From contig JAGPNK010000003.1 of the NCBI GenBank assembly GCA_020746835.1, positions 1,302,001-1,366,000 on the forward strand: a stretch of DNA of 64,000 nucleotides, in the 5' to 3' direction. The position numbers were made by a program, and so were the translations under genes. Source of the DNA: Stachybotrys elegans (lineage: Eukaryota > Ascomycota > Sordariomycetes > Hypocreales > Stachybotryaceae). The notes beneath the pieces are model-generated. The model did not search any database and had not been told where the DNA came from. It saw only the letters and a list, made by a program, of their open reading frames with translations. Positions 24,485 through 35,797 of this stretch are shown here, piece after piece (within the stretch, counting starts at the first letter, position 1; each line of letters starts with the position of its first letter).

Positions 24485-24819
24485 ACGGAGGGGAAAAGAA
24501 CTTGCATACATCTTCAGCATGAGACAGTTATTGAATCGAGAGAGAAAATGGGCCTGATCGTGTTTCTTGTTCTTATCCCCATTCATATGATACTCGAGGG
24601 TAATGCCGAGGCCCAATTTCGACTCAGCCACTCATAAGGCTGCCTAGCTTCAGCCGCACCAACGGGGCTCATTTCCCTCCCACCCTGCTCCAACAGATCA
24701 TCGCTGGTTATCTCTAGGCAAACAGCAAGGCATATGTGCGATGGACGTTATATATATACATCAACCATCCGCATCGACTTGCTCTAGGCCTAAAGCTTGC
24801 CTCATTCCATCCTCCCACC
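24485..24819. other. Intergenic between HET and ankyrin genes
   Basis: 335 bp, same-strand spacing. A TATATATA stretch at about 24750-24758, some 60 bp before the next start codon, could be a TATA element. Confidence 0.45.
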
Positions 24820-26262
24820 ATGAGCTCTCAAACATTACCCTCTCCACCAAGCCCTCCCCCGATCGCCAGGTCGAGCATTGACGGGCGTCAATTCGTCCCA
24901 ACGTATAGCGCAGCCAACGATGATTCTCTCTTTGCTCTAGTGGAGCAGACACCGGATCTGGAGCTTCCCATCACTCAAGCCCGCGGCTTTCCCTCGAAGC
25001 CCAGCATCCCGGCACACCTCCTAGCCAAACTACCAGCCCCAGAGCCAACTGCACCAAGCCGACAGATTTTTGAGCTGGAACGCGACATTGTCAACGGCTT
25101 CTTTGATGCTGTCAGAGCGGGTCAAGATGACGTCGTATCCCAATTTGTCTCCCGTGGCCTCGTCTCACCCGACGTGAGGAGCCTCGTGCAGGAGACGCCC
25201 CTCCTCGCCGCCGTCGCCGCCGGCCGTCTCCCCATGATAAGCACGCTCGTCGCGCTGGGCGCCACGGTCAACACCTTCGGCAAGCCGTCCACTCCTCCCG
25301 TCAACTACGGCCGCAAGACCCCGGACTGGGAGCGCACACCCTTGCAGCTCGCGGCCCAGCAAGGCAACCTCGCCATCGTCAAGGTACTGATGGAGGACTA
25401 CGGCGCCGATGACAGTCTGATCGCCCCCGACGGAGCGCTCGCTCTCCGGCTCGCTGCTGAGAACGGGCACCGTGACATCGTCACCTACCTGCCTTCTCGG
25501 CGCGGCGGCGCACTGCTGCGGTGGAAGGCGGCGCATCGACGGGAGATGAAGATAATAAGAAGGTCTATACGCGGCATCTACATGTTCTTCAGGGTATTGA
25601 TCTGGGAAATACCCAAGTTCTTCCTCTTCACCATACCAAACGAAGCCGTATGGAAGAAGCGCCACAAGATTGCCTCGTGGTGTAAACGCTTGCCTTCACG
25701 GATCGCGGAGGAAGTAACCAAGATGCCGCATCGCATGAAGACGGCAGCCAAGGAAACAGCCGCCTTTGTGAAGAAGATTCCAAAATTCATCAAAGAGGCT
25801 TCGATTGCTCTCGTTAGGTTCGTCAAGGCCTGGCCAGCTGCAGTCAAGGCATTCCTCGGCTGGGTTGGTCGCGGGTTGGCAACGATTGGCAACTCGGCTC
25901 TTTCAATAGCCACAAAGCTCCTCTCCCTCATCCACACAGCTGTCTCTGCGGTTGTATCTTTCTTCCGCTCTATTACCCTCAAAGACGTCTGGAACGGGCT
26001 TTGTGTCCTGGCCAGGGCTGTATTTGTAGAAACGCCACAAGCTGTGTGGTCGTTCCTCAAGTCGTTCGGGGACATGGCTTGGAAAGTTCTGGGTGGCCTG
26101 TTCGGGCTCTGTGGCCAAGCACTTTGGGGTTTGGCTGCTATTTTCCTTTATATACTTCGGTACGTTCCCAAGAAACTTGGGAGTATTGCTGCGGCTTTGG
26201 GTCGCTTGTTTCAGAAAGCCTTTAACGAGGTCATGGTATATTTTAACCCAAAGAGGTTGTAA
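24820..26262 (+). CDS. Ankyrin-repeat protein with long amphipathic C-terminus
   Basis: A single exon of 480 aa; the ATG at 24820 has a good context (caccATGA). Residues 1-80 are Pro/Ser-rich. About residues 90-235 carry ankyrin-type repeats (NGFFDAVRAGQDDVVSQFVSRG, TPLLAAVAAGRLPMISTLVALGA, TPLQLAAQQGNLAIVKVLMEDYGAD, LALRLAAENGHRDIVTYLP). The remaining 245 residues are a string of amphipathic or hydrophobic helices punctuated by Pro, with basic faces and many Trp and Phe (KKIPKFIKEASIALVRFVKAWP is representative). The segment near 435-455 is hydrophobic enough to span a membrane. Such a tail suggests membrane or lipid-surface binding, but this is inference. I do not recognise the C-terminal family. 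Confidence 0.8.
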   Translation: MSSQTLPSPPSPPPIARSSIDGRQFVPTYSAANDDSLFALVEQTPDLELPITQARGFPSKPSIPAHLLAKLPAPEPTAPSRQIFELERDIVNGFFDAVRAGQDDVVSQFVSRGLVSPDVRSLVQETPLLAAVAAGRLPMISTLVALGATVNTFGKPSTPPVNYGRKTPDWERTPLQLAAQQGNLAIVKVLMEDYGADDSLIAPDGALALRLAAENGHRDIVTYLPSRRGGALLRWKAAHRREMKIIRRSIRGIYMFFRVLIWEIPKFFLFTIPNEAVWKKRHKIASWCKRLPSRIAEEVTKMPHRMKTAAKETAAFVKKIPKFIKEASIALVRFVKAWPAAVKAFLGWVGRGLATIGNSALSIATKLLSLIHTAVSAVVSFFRSITLKDVWNGLCVLARAVFVETPQAVWSFLKSFGDMAWKVLGGLFGLCGQALWGLAAIFLYILRYVPKKLGSIAAALGRLFQKAFNEVMVYFNPKRL

Positions 26263-26461
26263 TTGGTAGCTTGTAGATGACTTATCTGTACAGAAAGTTC
26301 CTTGTTTTATTAGCTCTTCAATATCACATGTTCTTGCTGTGAAGCCTCGCATGTCAAGTCTATTTCTATCCGAGAATTAGGTTATCACGATTGAGCTAAG
26401 TAATCCGAAACTCAGCAAATCTATAGGAACCTCATCCTTTGTCATGTTTATGCAGCTCAGA

Positions 26462-28836
26462 TTACGACTTTCTCGCTACGTTTGAAGGGCTGCTGCTAGC
26501 AACCAAGACCACGTCCGAGGCGCCGCCTACACTTGTGCTGTTCGCGTAAGGCGGAATCACCTCACCAGGGTCCCGAGGCCGTTGCTCGAAATAGCTCTCA
26601 GGCACTTCTGTCCTGTACTGGCCCGTGAAGGTGCTGACCTCAAAGTCTGAGACCTTGATCTCCCTCTCCTCGCTGACAGCCTCGGTGCAAGCATCCTTGA
26701 GGTCCTGGAGATCCTGGTAGATGAGTTCGTCAGCATGGATGAGACTAGCCACCTCTTGAGGAGTCTTTCCCCGTGCGATGAGCTCTGAAAGATACAAAGT
26801 TAGTTGTTTTCTGGAGAGGAGGCATTCGTTCAATCATACGAGCTGGGTCGGCAAGATCAATGCCGTACTGAAAGATTAACTGATTAGCACGGCGCATAAA
26901 TGGGCAATCGACTTTTTTCACTTACAACATGAGGGTGGATGACACCGGGGCTGCAGGAGACGAACAGAACCCTGGTGGCGCCGGACTCCTTTGCCATGTG
27001 AACCTGCAGGTCGTCAGCAATGTGAATCGGAAGGAGGTTGTGTCGATATGCAATCTCCGAAGAGAACCATAGCTGGCAGATACGTACAATCTCGCGCGAA
27101 GTTGTGCCTCTTACTAAGGAATCATCCACGATGCAAACGACTTTGCCCTTGAACTCGGAAGCAATTGGGCTGAGCTTTCGTCGAACAGCGCTTTGTCGCA
27201 TCTTTTGACCAGGGAGGATGAAAGTGCGGTGGATGTAGCGGCATTTTACGAATGCGTTAGAAAAGGGCTTGTCGAGTTCCTGTGCGAGGATGGCCGCTGC
27301 CGTGTTACTCGTCTGATGCAAAGTGTCAGCGTCGAACCAGCCAGTTTTGCAAAATCCGCGGATAGAGAATCAGGAGAATATGGCTCACCTCCGGAACAGG
27401 GACAACTAGAGGAATTGTCAGTACACAACCAATAAAGCATCTGGGGAATGAATGTTCTCTGAGTACTTACTGACGTCGATTTCGCGAATCTTCTCTTCAC
27501 CGAGAATGCGCCGCATCTTCTTTCCAAGCTTGCGACCCATGTACTCGCGGCTGCGATGCACCGAGATTCCGTCCATGTATGTGTCAGGTCGTGCAAAGTA
27601 AAAGAACTCCCAGACATCAGGAGTGTAGGACTTGGGCTCAACGACTTGGCAGAACTGGATGCCACCGCCCTTTTGGCAAAAAACGGCTTGGCCGGGCAAG
27701 ATATCGACGATGTTGCTGTATCCGAGCTGAGTGAGAGCAACAGATTCGGATGCCATGAAGTAATCAGTGGCACCCTCGAGGGTGTCAGATGGCCGAGATC
27801 CCAGGCACAGGGGTCGGATACCGTTTTGGTCACTGGTGGACGGTCTTGTTAGTATGATGAAAAAAAGACGAAAATAAATCAGGAGTGGCTTACCGGAAGC
27901 CCAAGATACCAAAGCCTGTGATCATGGCGGTGCAGGCGAATGCACCGTTGCATCGCGTGTAGACCTCGCGCAACGCAGTGAAGACATCCTGCACATTAGC
28001 ACGAGTCTTGTTGAGTTCATTCAAAGCATGGGCGAAAACGTTGAGCCTATAAACCATGGTTAGCAGGCAACATCTCGGCATATATTTACTTTACGAGAGG
28101 AGTGGCTGTGCTCAACTTACAGAAGCTCCGAGTCGGAGTCGGTATTCACGTGGCGACGAGCTTCTTGATCCAAAAAGGTGATGAGTTCTTCGGAGTTTAC
28201 GAGGTTTCCGTTGACGCTCATGGACAGGCCGAAGGGGGAGTTTACGTAGAATGGCTGTGCCTCCGATCTGGATACGCCGGTCATGTAAGTAGAGTGACCA
28301 CCTAGAAGCAGGATGACACGTACGCGGACGAAGTTCCAGCGGTTGGGTATCTCAAGTGAGCGATACCTTGGAATCCTGGGAGCAGAGGGATCTTGGCTCC
28401 GTTGTCAAAGACGGACGCAGCCATGCCGTTGCCCTTGCACTGGTATATCCTGGCGCCATGGCATACAGAGATACCGGCGGCATCTTGTCCTCGCTGCCAC
28501 GACGGTTAGCATCGCGTCCCACAGGACCGGGCTGAGTGATGGTCGCGGCATTTTCTGCAACGAAACGACTCTATCCAATGATAGTAGCCCCGTTGGTGAG
28601 AGGAGAGAGAGGACAACTGACGTGCTGCAAGTAGTACAGAGACTCGTGTAGGTCAACTGCAGCTGTAGTGGCTTTCGAATCGCCCAACTGGTAAAGCCAT
28701 GTCAGCCGTGAAAGGGTTCATCGCAAGGGTGTCGACCCTAGAAAGCAACCAAGCAAAAAAAACCAACAAAAAAAAACCAAAACAAGGGCAAGCAAGCAAG
28801 GGACCGACGGACCAGCACACCGGCGACACCGCACAT
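26462..28836 (-). CDS. ade4: Amidophosphoribosyltransferase (purine synthesis)
   Basis: It makes 5-phosphoribosylamine from PRPP and glutamine, the first step of purine synthesis. There are eleven exons: 28836-28813, 28687-28622, 28493-28324, 28267-28121, 28046-27894, 27832-27471, 27405-27389, 27312-27088, 27003-26926, 26867-26840 and 26784-26462, giving 530 aa. The glutaminase nucleophile is Cys2 (MCGV). Splicing restores [17 protein letters not shown], the [20 protein letters not shown] segment, [41 protein letters not shown] and the PRPP loop [17 protein letters not shown]. Exons 1, 7 and 10 are only 24, 17 and 28 nt. Intron 1 (125 bp) holds long poly-A tracts on the + strand. Product and motifs are secure; each junction was checked for frame. 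Confidence 0.95.
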
Positions 28837-30545
28837 TTTTGCTGAATTGTTTCAAACGCAGGGAACGCGGTTCGGGATGACGAAGTTACTTATTCACGCA
28901 GCGGGTGTAACAGAGACGACTATCTCTCTTTTTGTGCAGGATTATGTGTTGTTTCAAGCATGGGCATTAGGACAGTCGAAAATTTTGAGGGCGCCTCGCT
29001 TTTGGCCTCATTCGCTCCACACCCGTTTGTGCAGACCCCACTGTTAGAGGCACTAACAGCCTTACCGCATATGGAAACCGCCACCTCCCACGCTGCCCTA
29101 TCTTGGAAGCCCATTCGCCTGCTTATCACGCTCACCTCATGCATGAGTATCAGAGCCGCATCTAAGTATTTGGAATGCGATGCATTTCCCTCAACTCGGT
29201 TATCGATGGTTGAGACCGCATTTTACCCACACTGCATGAGGTCTCTCGGAGAAACTTCCCCACTGTGGATGGCCTTGGAGATTTTGGTATGCCTGAGGCC
29301 ACAAGACACTAACAGCCGGGTGAAAGCTGGGGCAAATATCGGAAATACCGCATGAAGCCCCAGGCATGCGTCAACAAATGATCATGTGGTTGCTCTAAGA
29401 CCAAGCCAACCGGGTTGGACGTCTAATCTATCGTATGCGATGCCAACTAAAGGAAATGAAGCCGAATATTGCCGGTTCGCAACGGCTTGTTTGGCAGCCA
29501 CAGCCTCCGAGCTTTTGATGAAGCCCTGGAACTAGTGGGGTGGGTGTTAGGCACACGGCGACCGTTCCGATAACAGCAGGGCACATGGAATGAACGCGGC
29601 ATCCGTGCACAAGAACCATATGCAATTGCAGGGAGTGTTGGTGTAGACCCAGAAGGATGTATGCAAGTCATTCATTCACCTTTGCACATGTCACAGCGGG
29701 CTCGGTACTTTACTATTAAAGAATGCAAAGCGGTGGAAGTTGATGACAGAAATCTGCCTTTAAATAATGACGAACAGGCGACTTCCCAGTTACGTCATTA
29801 TTGTATCTAGAGCTGGTTGCTGCACAGCCCTTCGACATGGATTATGCATGTCTAGATTACATGGTGCAACCAGCCCTGTGTAATCCCTCTCTCTACAACA
29901 CACCCAAGTTAAATGTAGAGCAGTGTTATCTAACTCGTGATCCATATGCCATGCTTTGCGTCCCAGTACCCGCGCAGGAAGGACGACAGCTGTCTTCTCC
30001 TTAACCTGTAAAGCTCGACGCACCATGATCCAGGAAAAGGCTTCCACCAAGGTCCACGTCGGCTGCCTAGCCTTTGTATGCATATCACTGGCTGCGCACC
30101 CGCGCTGTCCTGTCCTGGGTATCGCGCCAATGCCTCAGCAGGACAAGTGTGAGCGGCTCGGAAGCCACTCTCGCGGCGACAGAACGAATAGTTCATGATT
30201 GCACAGCATGGTTGTCTCGAGCTAGCAGCGGGTACGTAGATCTTGGCAACAGACCATACCATGCCCATGAACAAGGTGCCGAGATCTCGGGATCTTTAGA
30301 CGGCGGTTGATTCACCAAGCTCCCGTACCTTGCCACGCAGATTCTTCTGTGACTGTTAGCCGGGCACTGGATATGGTCCAATGAGAACCGGGTGGGAAGG
30401 AAGCTGTACTCGTGAAGTCATATACCATTTCCCCGGGTATCACTCCCTGTTTTCCCCTATAATATCAACCAATTCCATGTTGCTGACGTGAAAAGTACAC
30501 GGCGTCAAAACAAGCAACGCCATTATTGGCCCGCAGCCATCTTAT
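28837..30545. other. Intergenic, upstream of ade4
   Basis: 1.7 kb between the ade4 start and the RTR1 3' end, both on the minus strand. No gene was found; the open frame at 28960-29355 (+) has no recognisable feature. A TTACGTCAT sequence at 29790-29798 resembles a bZIP half-site pair, but it lies about 950 bp from ade4 and its meaning is unknown. Confidence 0.5.
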
Positions 30546-31367
30546 TTACGACTGTTTGGGGGCTGCGCCCTGCCTGCTCTTGTAGCCCTCGACTAGTAGG
30601 TGGCCGTCTTGATCCTCTGTAAATGCAACGTTGCCGCCCTGGGGCGGTGCCACATCCTTTTCTTTGAGGGTTATATTGGCCATGTTTCTGCTGAGCCCAG
30701 TGACCGAGTCTCCCCGCTCTAGCGCGAGGGCCGCAGAGTCGAGGGCTGCCTGGCGCTCGTCCTCGAGCCTTAGCTTCTCGAGCTGTCGGACAGCACAGTC
30801 GGCTTCGGACTCGGAGGGTCTGGTCTCCTCGAAAAGGTCAATCTCGATATCGGGTATGCCGGCTCGTTCCCAGGCCGCCGTCTCGTTCAGCTGGACCTTG
30901 ACGTAGAGGGCGCGCTTGGCGCACATGTTGGAACACCACATCTCGACATCCTTGCGCCGGACGATGTTGCCGTTGGGCATAATCTTCCACTCGCCGCCGG
31001 GGCCGGTCTGACGCCTCGCGTTAGGGCACAAGGTGTAGCCACAGAGCTCGTTGACGTTGCGCTCGATGATGAGGTCGTCGTAGTCGGAGGGCTGAAAGAG
31101 GCGGACGTGGTGCTTGAAGTCGGCTACGTCGGAGGCGGCGGGGTCGGCGGCTGAGAAGGAGGGCGAGCGCTGCATGGGGTATTCGGAGAGGAGGATGAGG
31201 CTGTCGAGGATCTGGGCCTCGAGGTCCTTGCGGTGCTGGAGAATCTGGGCGTGTTGGATGGCGACCTGGCGAGGATCGAGGCCTCGTGAGAACATCTGGG
31301 AGGCGGGCGACGGTCGCGTCTTTAGGATACCCTTGGGTGGCTGCGCCGATCCGCTCGCCATGGTCAT
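30546..31367 (-). CDS. rtr1: RNA polymerase II CTD phosphatase Rtr1/RPAP2 family
   Basis: A single exon of 273 aa. Rtr1/RPAP2 proteins dephosphorylate Ser5 or Tyr1 of the Rpb1 C-terminal repeats and take part in polymerase II import and transcription transition. The zinc-binding core is at about residues 105-155: ERNVNELCGYTLCPN with C-x4-C, then EMWCSNMCAKRALYVKVQL with C-x3-C. Yeast Rtr1 has His at the last position of the second pair, so the Cys here follows the alternative pattern. The conserved W in ETAAWER follows. The N-terminus carries KGILKTRP and a helical QHAQILQHRKDLEAQILDSLILL segment typical of the family. A second in-frame Met lies two residues after the first, so the exact start is uncertain. 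Confidence 0.9.
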   Translation of the reverse strand: MTMASGSAQPPKGILKTRPSPASQMFSRGLDPRQVAIQHAQILQHRKDLEAQILDSLILLSEYPMQRSPSFSAADPAASDVADFKHHVRLFQPSDYDDLIIERNVNELCGYTLCPNARRQTGPGGEWKIMPNGNIVRRKDVEMWCSNMCAKRALYVKVQLNETAAWERAGIPDIEIDLFEETRPSESEADCAVRQLEKLRLEDERQAALDSAALALERGDSVTGLSRNMANITLKEKDVAPPQGGNVAFTEDQDGHLLVEGYKSRQGAAPKQS

Positions 31368-32889
31368 GGATGTTGACGGGTACTCTGGAAAAGGGCTGGT
31401 TTATCTGATGGGACGACTTCCTCGATGGTTGGAGTTGAATGAGGTCAAGGTCCTTCTTGATGGAATTGGTTATCGCTAATCATGAGAGGGGCAAATCAGA
31501 GCTCCCCACCTGTGGCCTAGTGCGCTAACGATTAGGTGGAATGGGCTGGAAGGTTAGAAGGATGCTCTCGTCCTTAACGAGAGGACTGGTTTTTCTGGCT
31601 TCTATTTGATTCACCAGTGTTTTAAATAATATCAACTTCATTTAATTCAAATCATTTTGCGAATTTTCCATAAAAATTAGATCATGTTCTGCACCAGGAA
31701 AACGAATCAAGACTCTTCTTGAATGCGGAGAATGTCATTGAATCCGTCTATTTCCTTCCCCAACCACGCCTTTCTAGAGGGGTGAATGAGCAACGCAGTC
31801 GTGCCAAAGGAATTTAAGGAGAAGAGAAGGGGAAAGGAGACAAAGGAGGAGAGGGAGGAAAGCAAATTTACTTGGGAATTCGACATTCATCTATTGTTGC
31901 CCTGGGTGCCTATTTTAATCAGTACGGCGAGCCAAGTCCCAGCGCTGACAATTTAGGGTAGGCGGCGGGCCGAACGGGTTTCCACAGAAGCCGCCGGGGC
32001 GGATCGCAGCCCCCAGATCCACCCCCAGGGCATTGCCGTCCTTCAATTCCATCCATCCATTTTTTGACATCATGGTAATCCGCTACGTTCAACAGCTGGT
32101 CTGACTGTGAATTCGTTAAACTCCCTCTTCGGCTTGTTAATTTTCTACTTCCCGAGAAGTGTCGGAGGAGCCCGAGGACGTCCGCCTCACTCTCGCTGGC
32201 CTTATCTCGACATGAGCGACTGGGACGCCTGCAGAGCCGCAGAGTGTCAGCTGGCCCCCCCAGCAGGGAAGACAGTACTGTCGGGGAGGGAAAGAGGGTC
32301 AATGTCTCACTCGAAGTGGCCTGTTGATTTGTGCGACGCTGTCATGGGGCGCGCCACACATCTGCGCTCAGATGCATGCCAACATGCCTCGTCGAATCAT
32401 GTATCCTGCATGAACTGGCTGCTCACCAGGCTATGCATCTCTGGCCAGTCATGGCGCGCCCGTACGTAAATGAGGGAGGGGAGGCGTCTCACAGACTGCT
32501 CCTCGTCCAGTAGCATCCACCGCCGCCCCATTATCCTGCTGCTACCTATATATTAGATAGACACACATGTATGTACAGCCTCTCCTCTGGTTGAGATAAG
32601 TGAGGCTCAACCGACCCCTCTTTCGCTTCTCCCGTGTCACCATCGGGAGTCACCTTGCAGGGCTGCTGAATGGTTCTGTGTCCTGTCAGGTATATAGGTA
32701 GCCGGCGTTGGCCGCGACACTTGCACTGCCTTTTCCACCTCACCCATCCCGGCACAGGAAGAATACACGTGGGCTGTCCATAGCCATCTAGTCCGTACAT
32801 ACTATACACAACGCGTGCCCGGATATTGCCATTGCCACTATACCAGGCGAAGCCCCTCCAAGACCAAGACCCTGATCAGCTGAAACAGC
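31368..32889. other. Intergenic, RTR1 upstream
   Basis: 1.5 kb between the divergent RTR1 (-) and the small gene at 32890 (+). The part 31600-31690 is distinctly AT-rich and 31800-31870 is purine-rich. I see no gene. A stretch near 31505-31535 looks superficially like a tRNA D-arm but lacks a T-arm. Confidence 0.5.
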
Positions 32890-33224
32890 ATGAGCGTGTT
32901 CGACTACGTGAGCACCTACCGTCTCCGCTCCGAGAAGCTGATGAGCTACCTCCGTCACCGTTTCCCTGACCACCATGACATGATTCAAATCCAGGTATGT
33001 GACCTTGATTCTTTCATCCGGTGATGCTGGTTTCACGGCTGAAATGTCGAAAGGTGTCTGAAGACGACTACCGCATGGTGCTCCCGCGCATGCTTGAGGA
33101 GGCAAGTAACTGACCCCAACACGTTACCCCGGAGTGTTTGCAATATTAACATTAGAACGATGGCGCGAAGACCGAGAGGCAGGAGATCAATAAACTTAGG
33201 CACAGTCGACGTGGTCGTACTTAA
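32890..33224 (+). CDS. Small 73-aa protein, three exons, one GC-AG intron
   Basis: Exons are 32890-32994, 33054-33101 and 33156-33224. Intron 1 (59 bp) has donor GTATGT and acceptor AAAG. Intron 2 (54 bp) has the non-canonical donor GCAAGT in an AG|GCAAGT context, the form known from GC-AG introns, and acceptor TTAG. All three exons join in phase 0. The product starts MSVFDYVSTYRLRSEKLMSYL and continues with HRFPDHHDMIQIQ and VSEDDYRMVLPRMLEE, ending in a charged tail (KLRHSRRGRT). It looks like a compact helix-strand fold with no signal peptide or membrane segment. I do not recognise the family. Without splicing intron 2, the frame would stop four codons later (after ASN), giving a 54-aa variant. 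Moderately sure it is a gene because reading frame, splice sites and protein-like composition agree. Confidence 0.6.
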
Positions 33225-33805
33225 CTCGGGCATAGGCAGCGGTCGATTTGGGGTCTGTACTCGTGTCCTGTTTTCCACCAGTTATTTCAAGTCTTTTAAG
33301 GTGACGCCCCATAGTAAGGCGCAGAAGGCAGCAGTAGCCAATGTCCAAGATATAACCAAAGTCCCCCAACATAAAGTGAAAGTGAAAATACTACCCTCGG
33401 TCATCTGCTACTAGAGCGAATATGCCTCGTGTAATTCGGGCTTTGCGCCGCACGGGGCATTGTATGCATACCGCCTGCGCACTGATGTCTGAGTGGGTGG
33501 GATAAGTGTCTATCTATACCTCGGTACTACTATTTGTCTTTCATGTCAGGCGTCCCCCGTCAGCCGCACAACATTTGCCCCTGAGGCTGACCTGAGGCTG
33601 AGCATCGGCAATGAAACACCCATCAACAGCGTCGGACTCTTTCCTTGAGAGCCTTACCCATTCGAAGTCAACCTTGCTGCATTTTTGAACACATTGGCTA
33701 TTCAGCCAAGTAGGTATGTCTGTATAATAGCTTCAGAGCCCAGTCGATGGGATAGATCGATAAGCCTTCACTTCATTCCACCGTTCAACCGAAAAAGCAT
33801 CCGAG
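33225..33805. other. Intergenic between small gene and CorA-like gene
   Basis: About 580 bp. No feature could be supported; it should contain the promoter of the gene at 33806. Confidence 0.5.
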
Positions 33806-35797
33806 ATGGCGACCACGAATTCCAGCTATCCTCTCGTATCTCTGCCATCTCCGTCGTGTCAGGATGAAGCAACCAAGTACCCATGCAGTCTACCCAGGAC
33901 GCGGCTCAACATGCGGAGACGGGAAGAGTATCTCCAAACACTACAAGGTTCATCGTCATCGCCCTATGGCATCCTTGAAATGTTTGGAGAGTACAAGGAC
34001 TACCATTCAATTGCTGTTCTGGATTATTCTGAAGATACTAAGAGTGAGTCTTGCATCACTTAAATACAAAACGAGTGTTTAATTGAGCCGTGTCGCAGCC
34101 TTCGAACCCACCAAAGAACTCAGAGACGTAAGGCAGGTACGTGCTGTCATGCATAAAGATGCCAAAGACCCCATCTTGAGATACAGGTACAGTAACAATA
34201 TCCCCTTCAAGCACGTCCCAGCTGACAGAGGCAGCTTCGTTCACGCTGAATCTTCCCGAGCGCCCCTCGATTGTTCCCTGGAACAGCTTCAGAACGTCAT
34301 GCATCACAATCGTGTTATGCCGTCTTTCCTAGAGCACGTCTTTACATTCCATGAGCGAGAGCATCCTCACATCCAAGCATTCTTCCAGACCGAGGACTGG
34401 CTGTCTCCAGCAGATGTGGCACTCGCGGCACCTCAGCTCGGGAGGTCAGGCCTGGTGGCACAGCACTGCTTCAACCTCATAGGTGTTGAGTTTGAGCAGG
34501 ATAGTCAAAACAAAACCCCGAAATATAATTACCGACAGACGGCTGCACACTGGTCTATGGACCCCAAGGAAGGTCGGTCTTCATGGCTCATTCTCAAGGC
34601 CAATAAGATCATCCGGGATACCATTGAGGCTATGGCAGGAGCACCCAATACTTCTGGAGACCAGCTTACCCCGGAGGCTGTACTTGCAAATGGGCTGCAG
34701 ACTCATCTGCTTATCATGGAATGGAGCATCTCCGACTGGGCACTGTTCCTAGGCTTCCTCGCGGCCAAGATCTCCAAAGCAGGCACTTACACAACCCGTA
34801 TGCCGGTTGACGACCTGACAAATGATATAAACATCGCCGGAGAGCTTGAAAAAAGGTCTACTTTCCCCTCCGAGCAACCCCAACAACCAGTGCAGCAGCA
34901 AATGTCGGGGTTGGGCTCCATTCTTCCGTCGAAACGTAGAACGCCGGCTAGGCAGCCGGACTCGCATTCACCAGCCACCCTCCAGCGCCGATTCACATTC
35001 AGCAGCCCCGACAATGATGGGTTCAACATGATCTTCAAGTACGAGCATTTGCAGAACCTTAACAAGCTCGCCTCGCAGCTGCATGATGCGGACTCGATTC
35101 TGGCACAGAACCGAGCCGTCATCCAGGATATCGTAGAACGATTCAAGAGTCTTAGCTCTTCCCCTCCTTTCAAGCACCACTTGACTGTGGGAAAACATCA
35201 CCTGGACGACTTTATCCTCGGTGCGCAACGATGCGTGCGTAAAATTGAGCACCATCAGAGACAGTTCAGCGCTCTACAAGTCACAATTGAGAGATACATC
35301 TCGCAGGTATGCGCGCTATAAGCATTTGAACGCTACTTGCTGACCCCAAAACACAGTTCAATTCGATTCTGGAGTACAAGAACATGCGCATTGGAGAATA
35401 CTTTGCTCGCCACGCCAAGGTCTCGACCGACAACATGGAGATACTGACCATCAAGACGAAGCAAGAGACGGTCTCCATCCACGTCATCACGGTGCTGACG
35501 CTATTCTTCCTACCAGCGACCTTCGTAGCTGTAAGATGCAGCCTGCCCCATCTCTATAACGCCATGCTCTGGGGCCTGACATTCTGTTATCAGACATTCT
35601 TCGGCAGCGACATCGTCGAGTTTACCGAGGAAGGGACGGGGCTGGACCCCAAGGGCTGGAAGACGAAGTGGGCAGGTTTATCGCTCTTTGGGTTGATTTG
35701 TGGCATTCTTACTGCCCTTGTTTTATGCCTATGGTCGGCAATCTATTGTATTACGAAGCGACGGCGAATGAACAAGGTAGCCAATCCTCCGGTATAG
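33806..35797 (+). CDS. CorA-like transporter-domain membrane protein
   Basis: Exons are 33806-34043, 34099-35306, 35357-35530 and 35594-35797, giving 607 aa. The introns are 55, 50 and 63 bp with GTGAGT, GTATGC and GTAAGA donors. The large soluble N-terminal part contains DRGSFVHAESSRAPLDCSLEQLQNVMHHNRVMPSFLEHVFTF-type sequence, typical of fungal CorA-like proteins (a helical segment ending in MPSFL). It is followed by a long coiled-coil-prone helix that carries the family hallmark MEILTIKTKQETVSIHVITVLTLFFLPATFVA, the first membrane helix. The last intron joins this to TFFGSDIVEF; a second membrane helix (LFGLICGILTALVLCLW) and a basic tail follow. The canonical GMN motif of true Mg2+ channels is not seen; the corresponding position reads TFFGSD. 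Transport activity is therefore doubtful. Such proteins often sit in fungal accessory regions. Confidence 0.87.

Noticed and set aside
28960..29355. 131-codon open frame upstream of ade4
   Set aside because: No motif, no splice continuation and no coding-like codon pattern; likely chance.
31500..31570. tRNA-like stretch (GTGGCCTAGTGCGCTAA)
   Set aside because: It resembles an A box, but there is no B box or T-arm (GGTTCRANTCC) and no matching acceptor stem within tRNA length.
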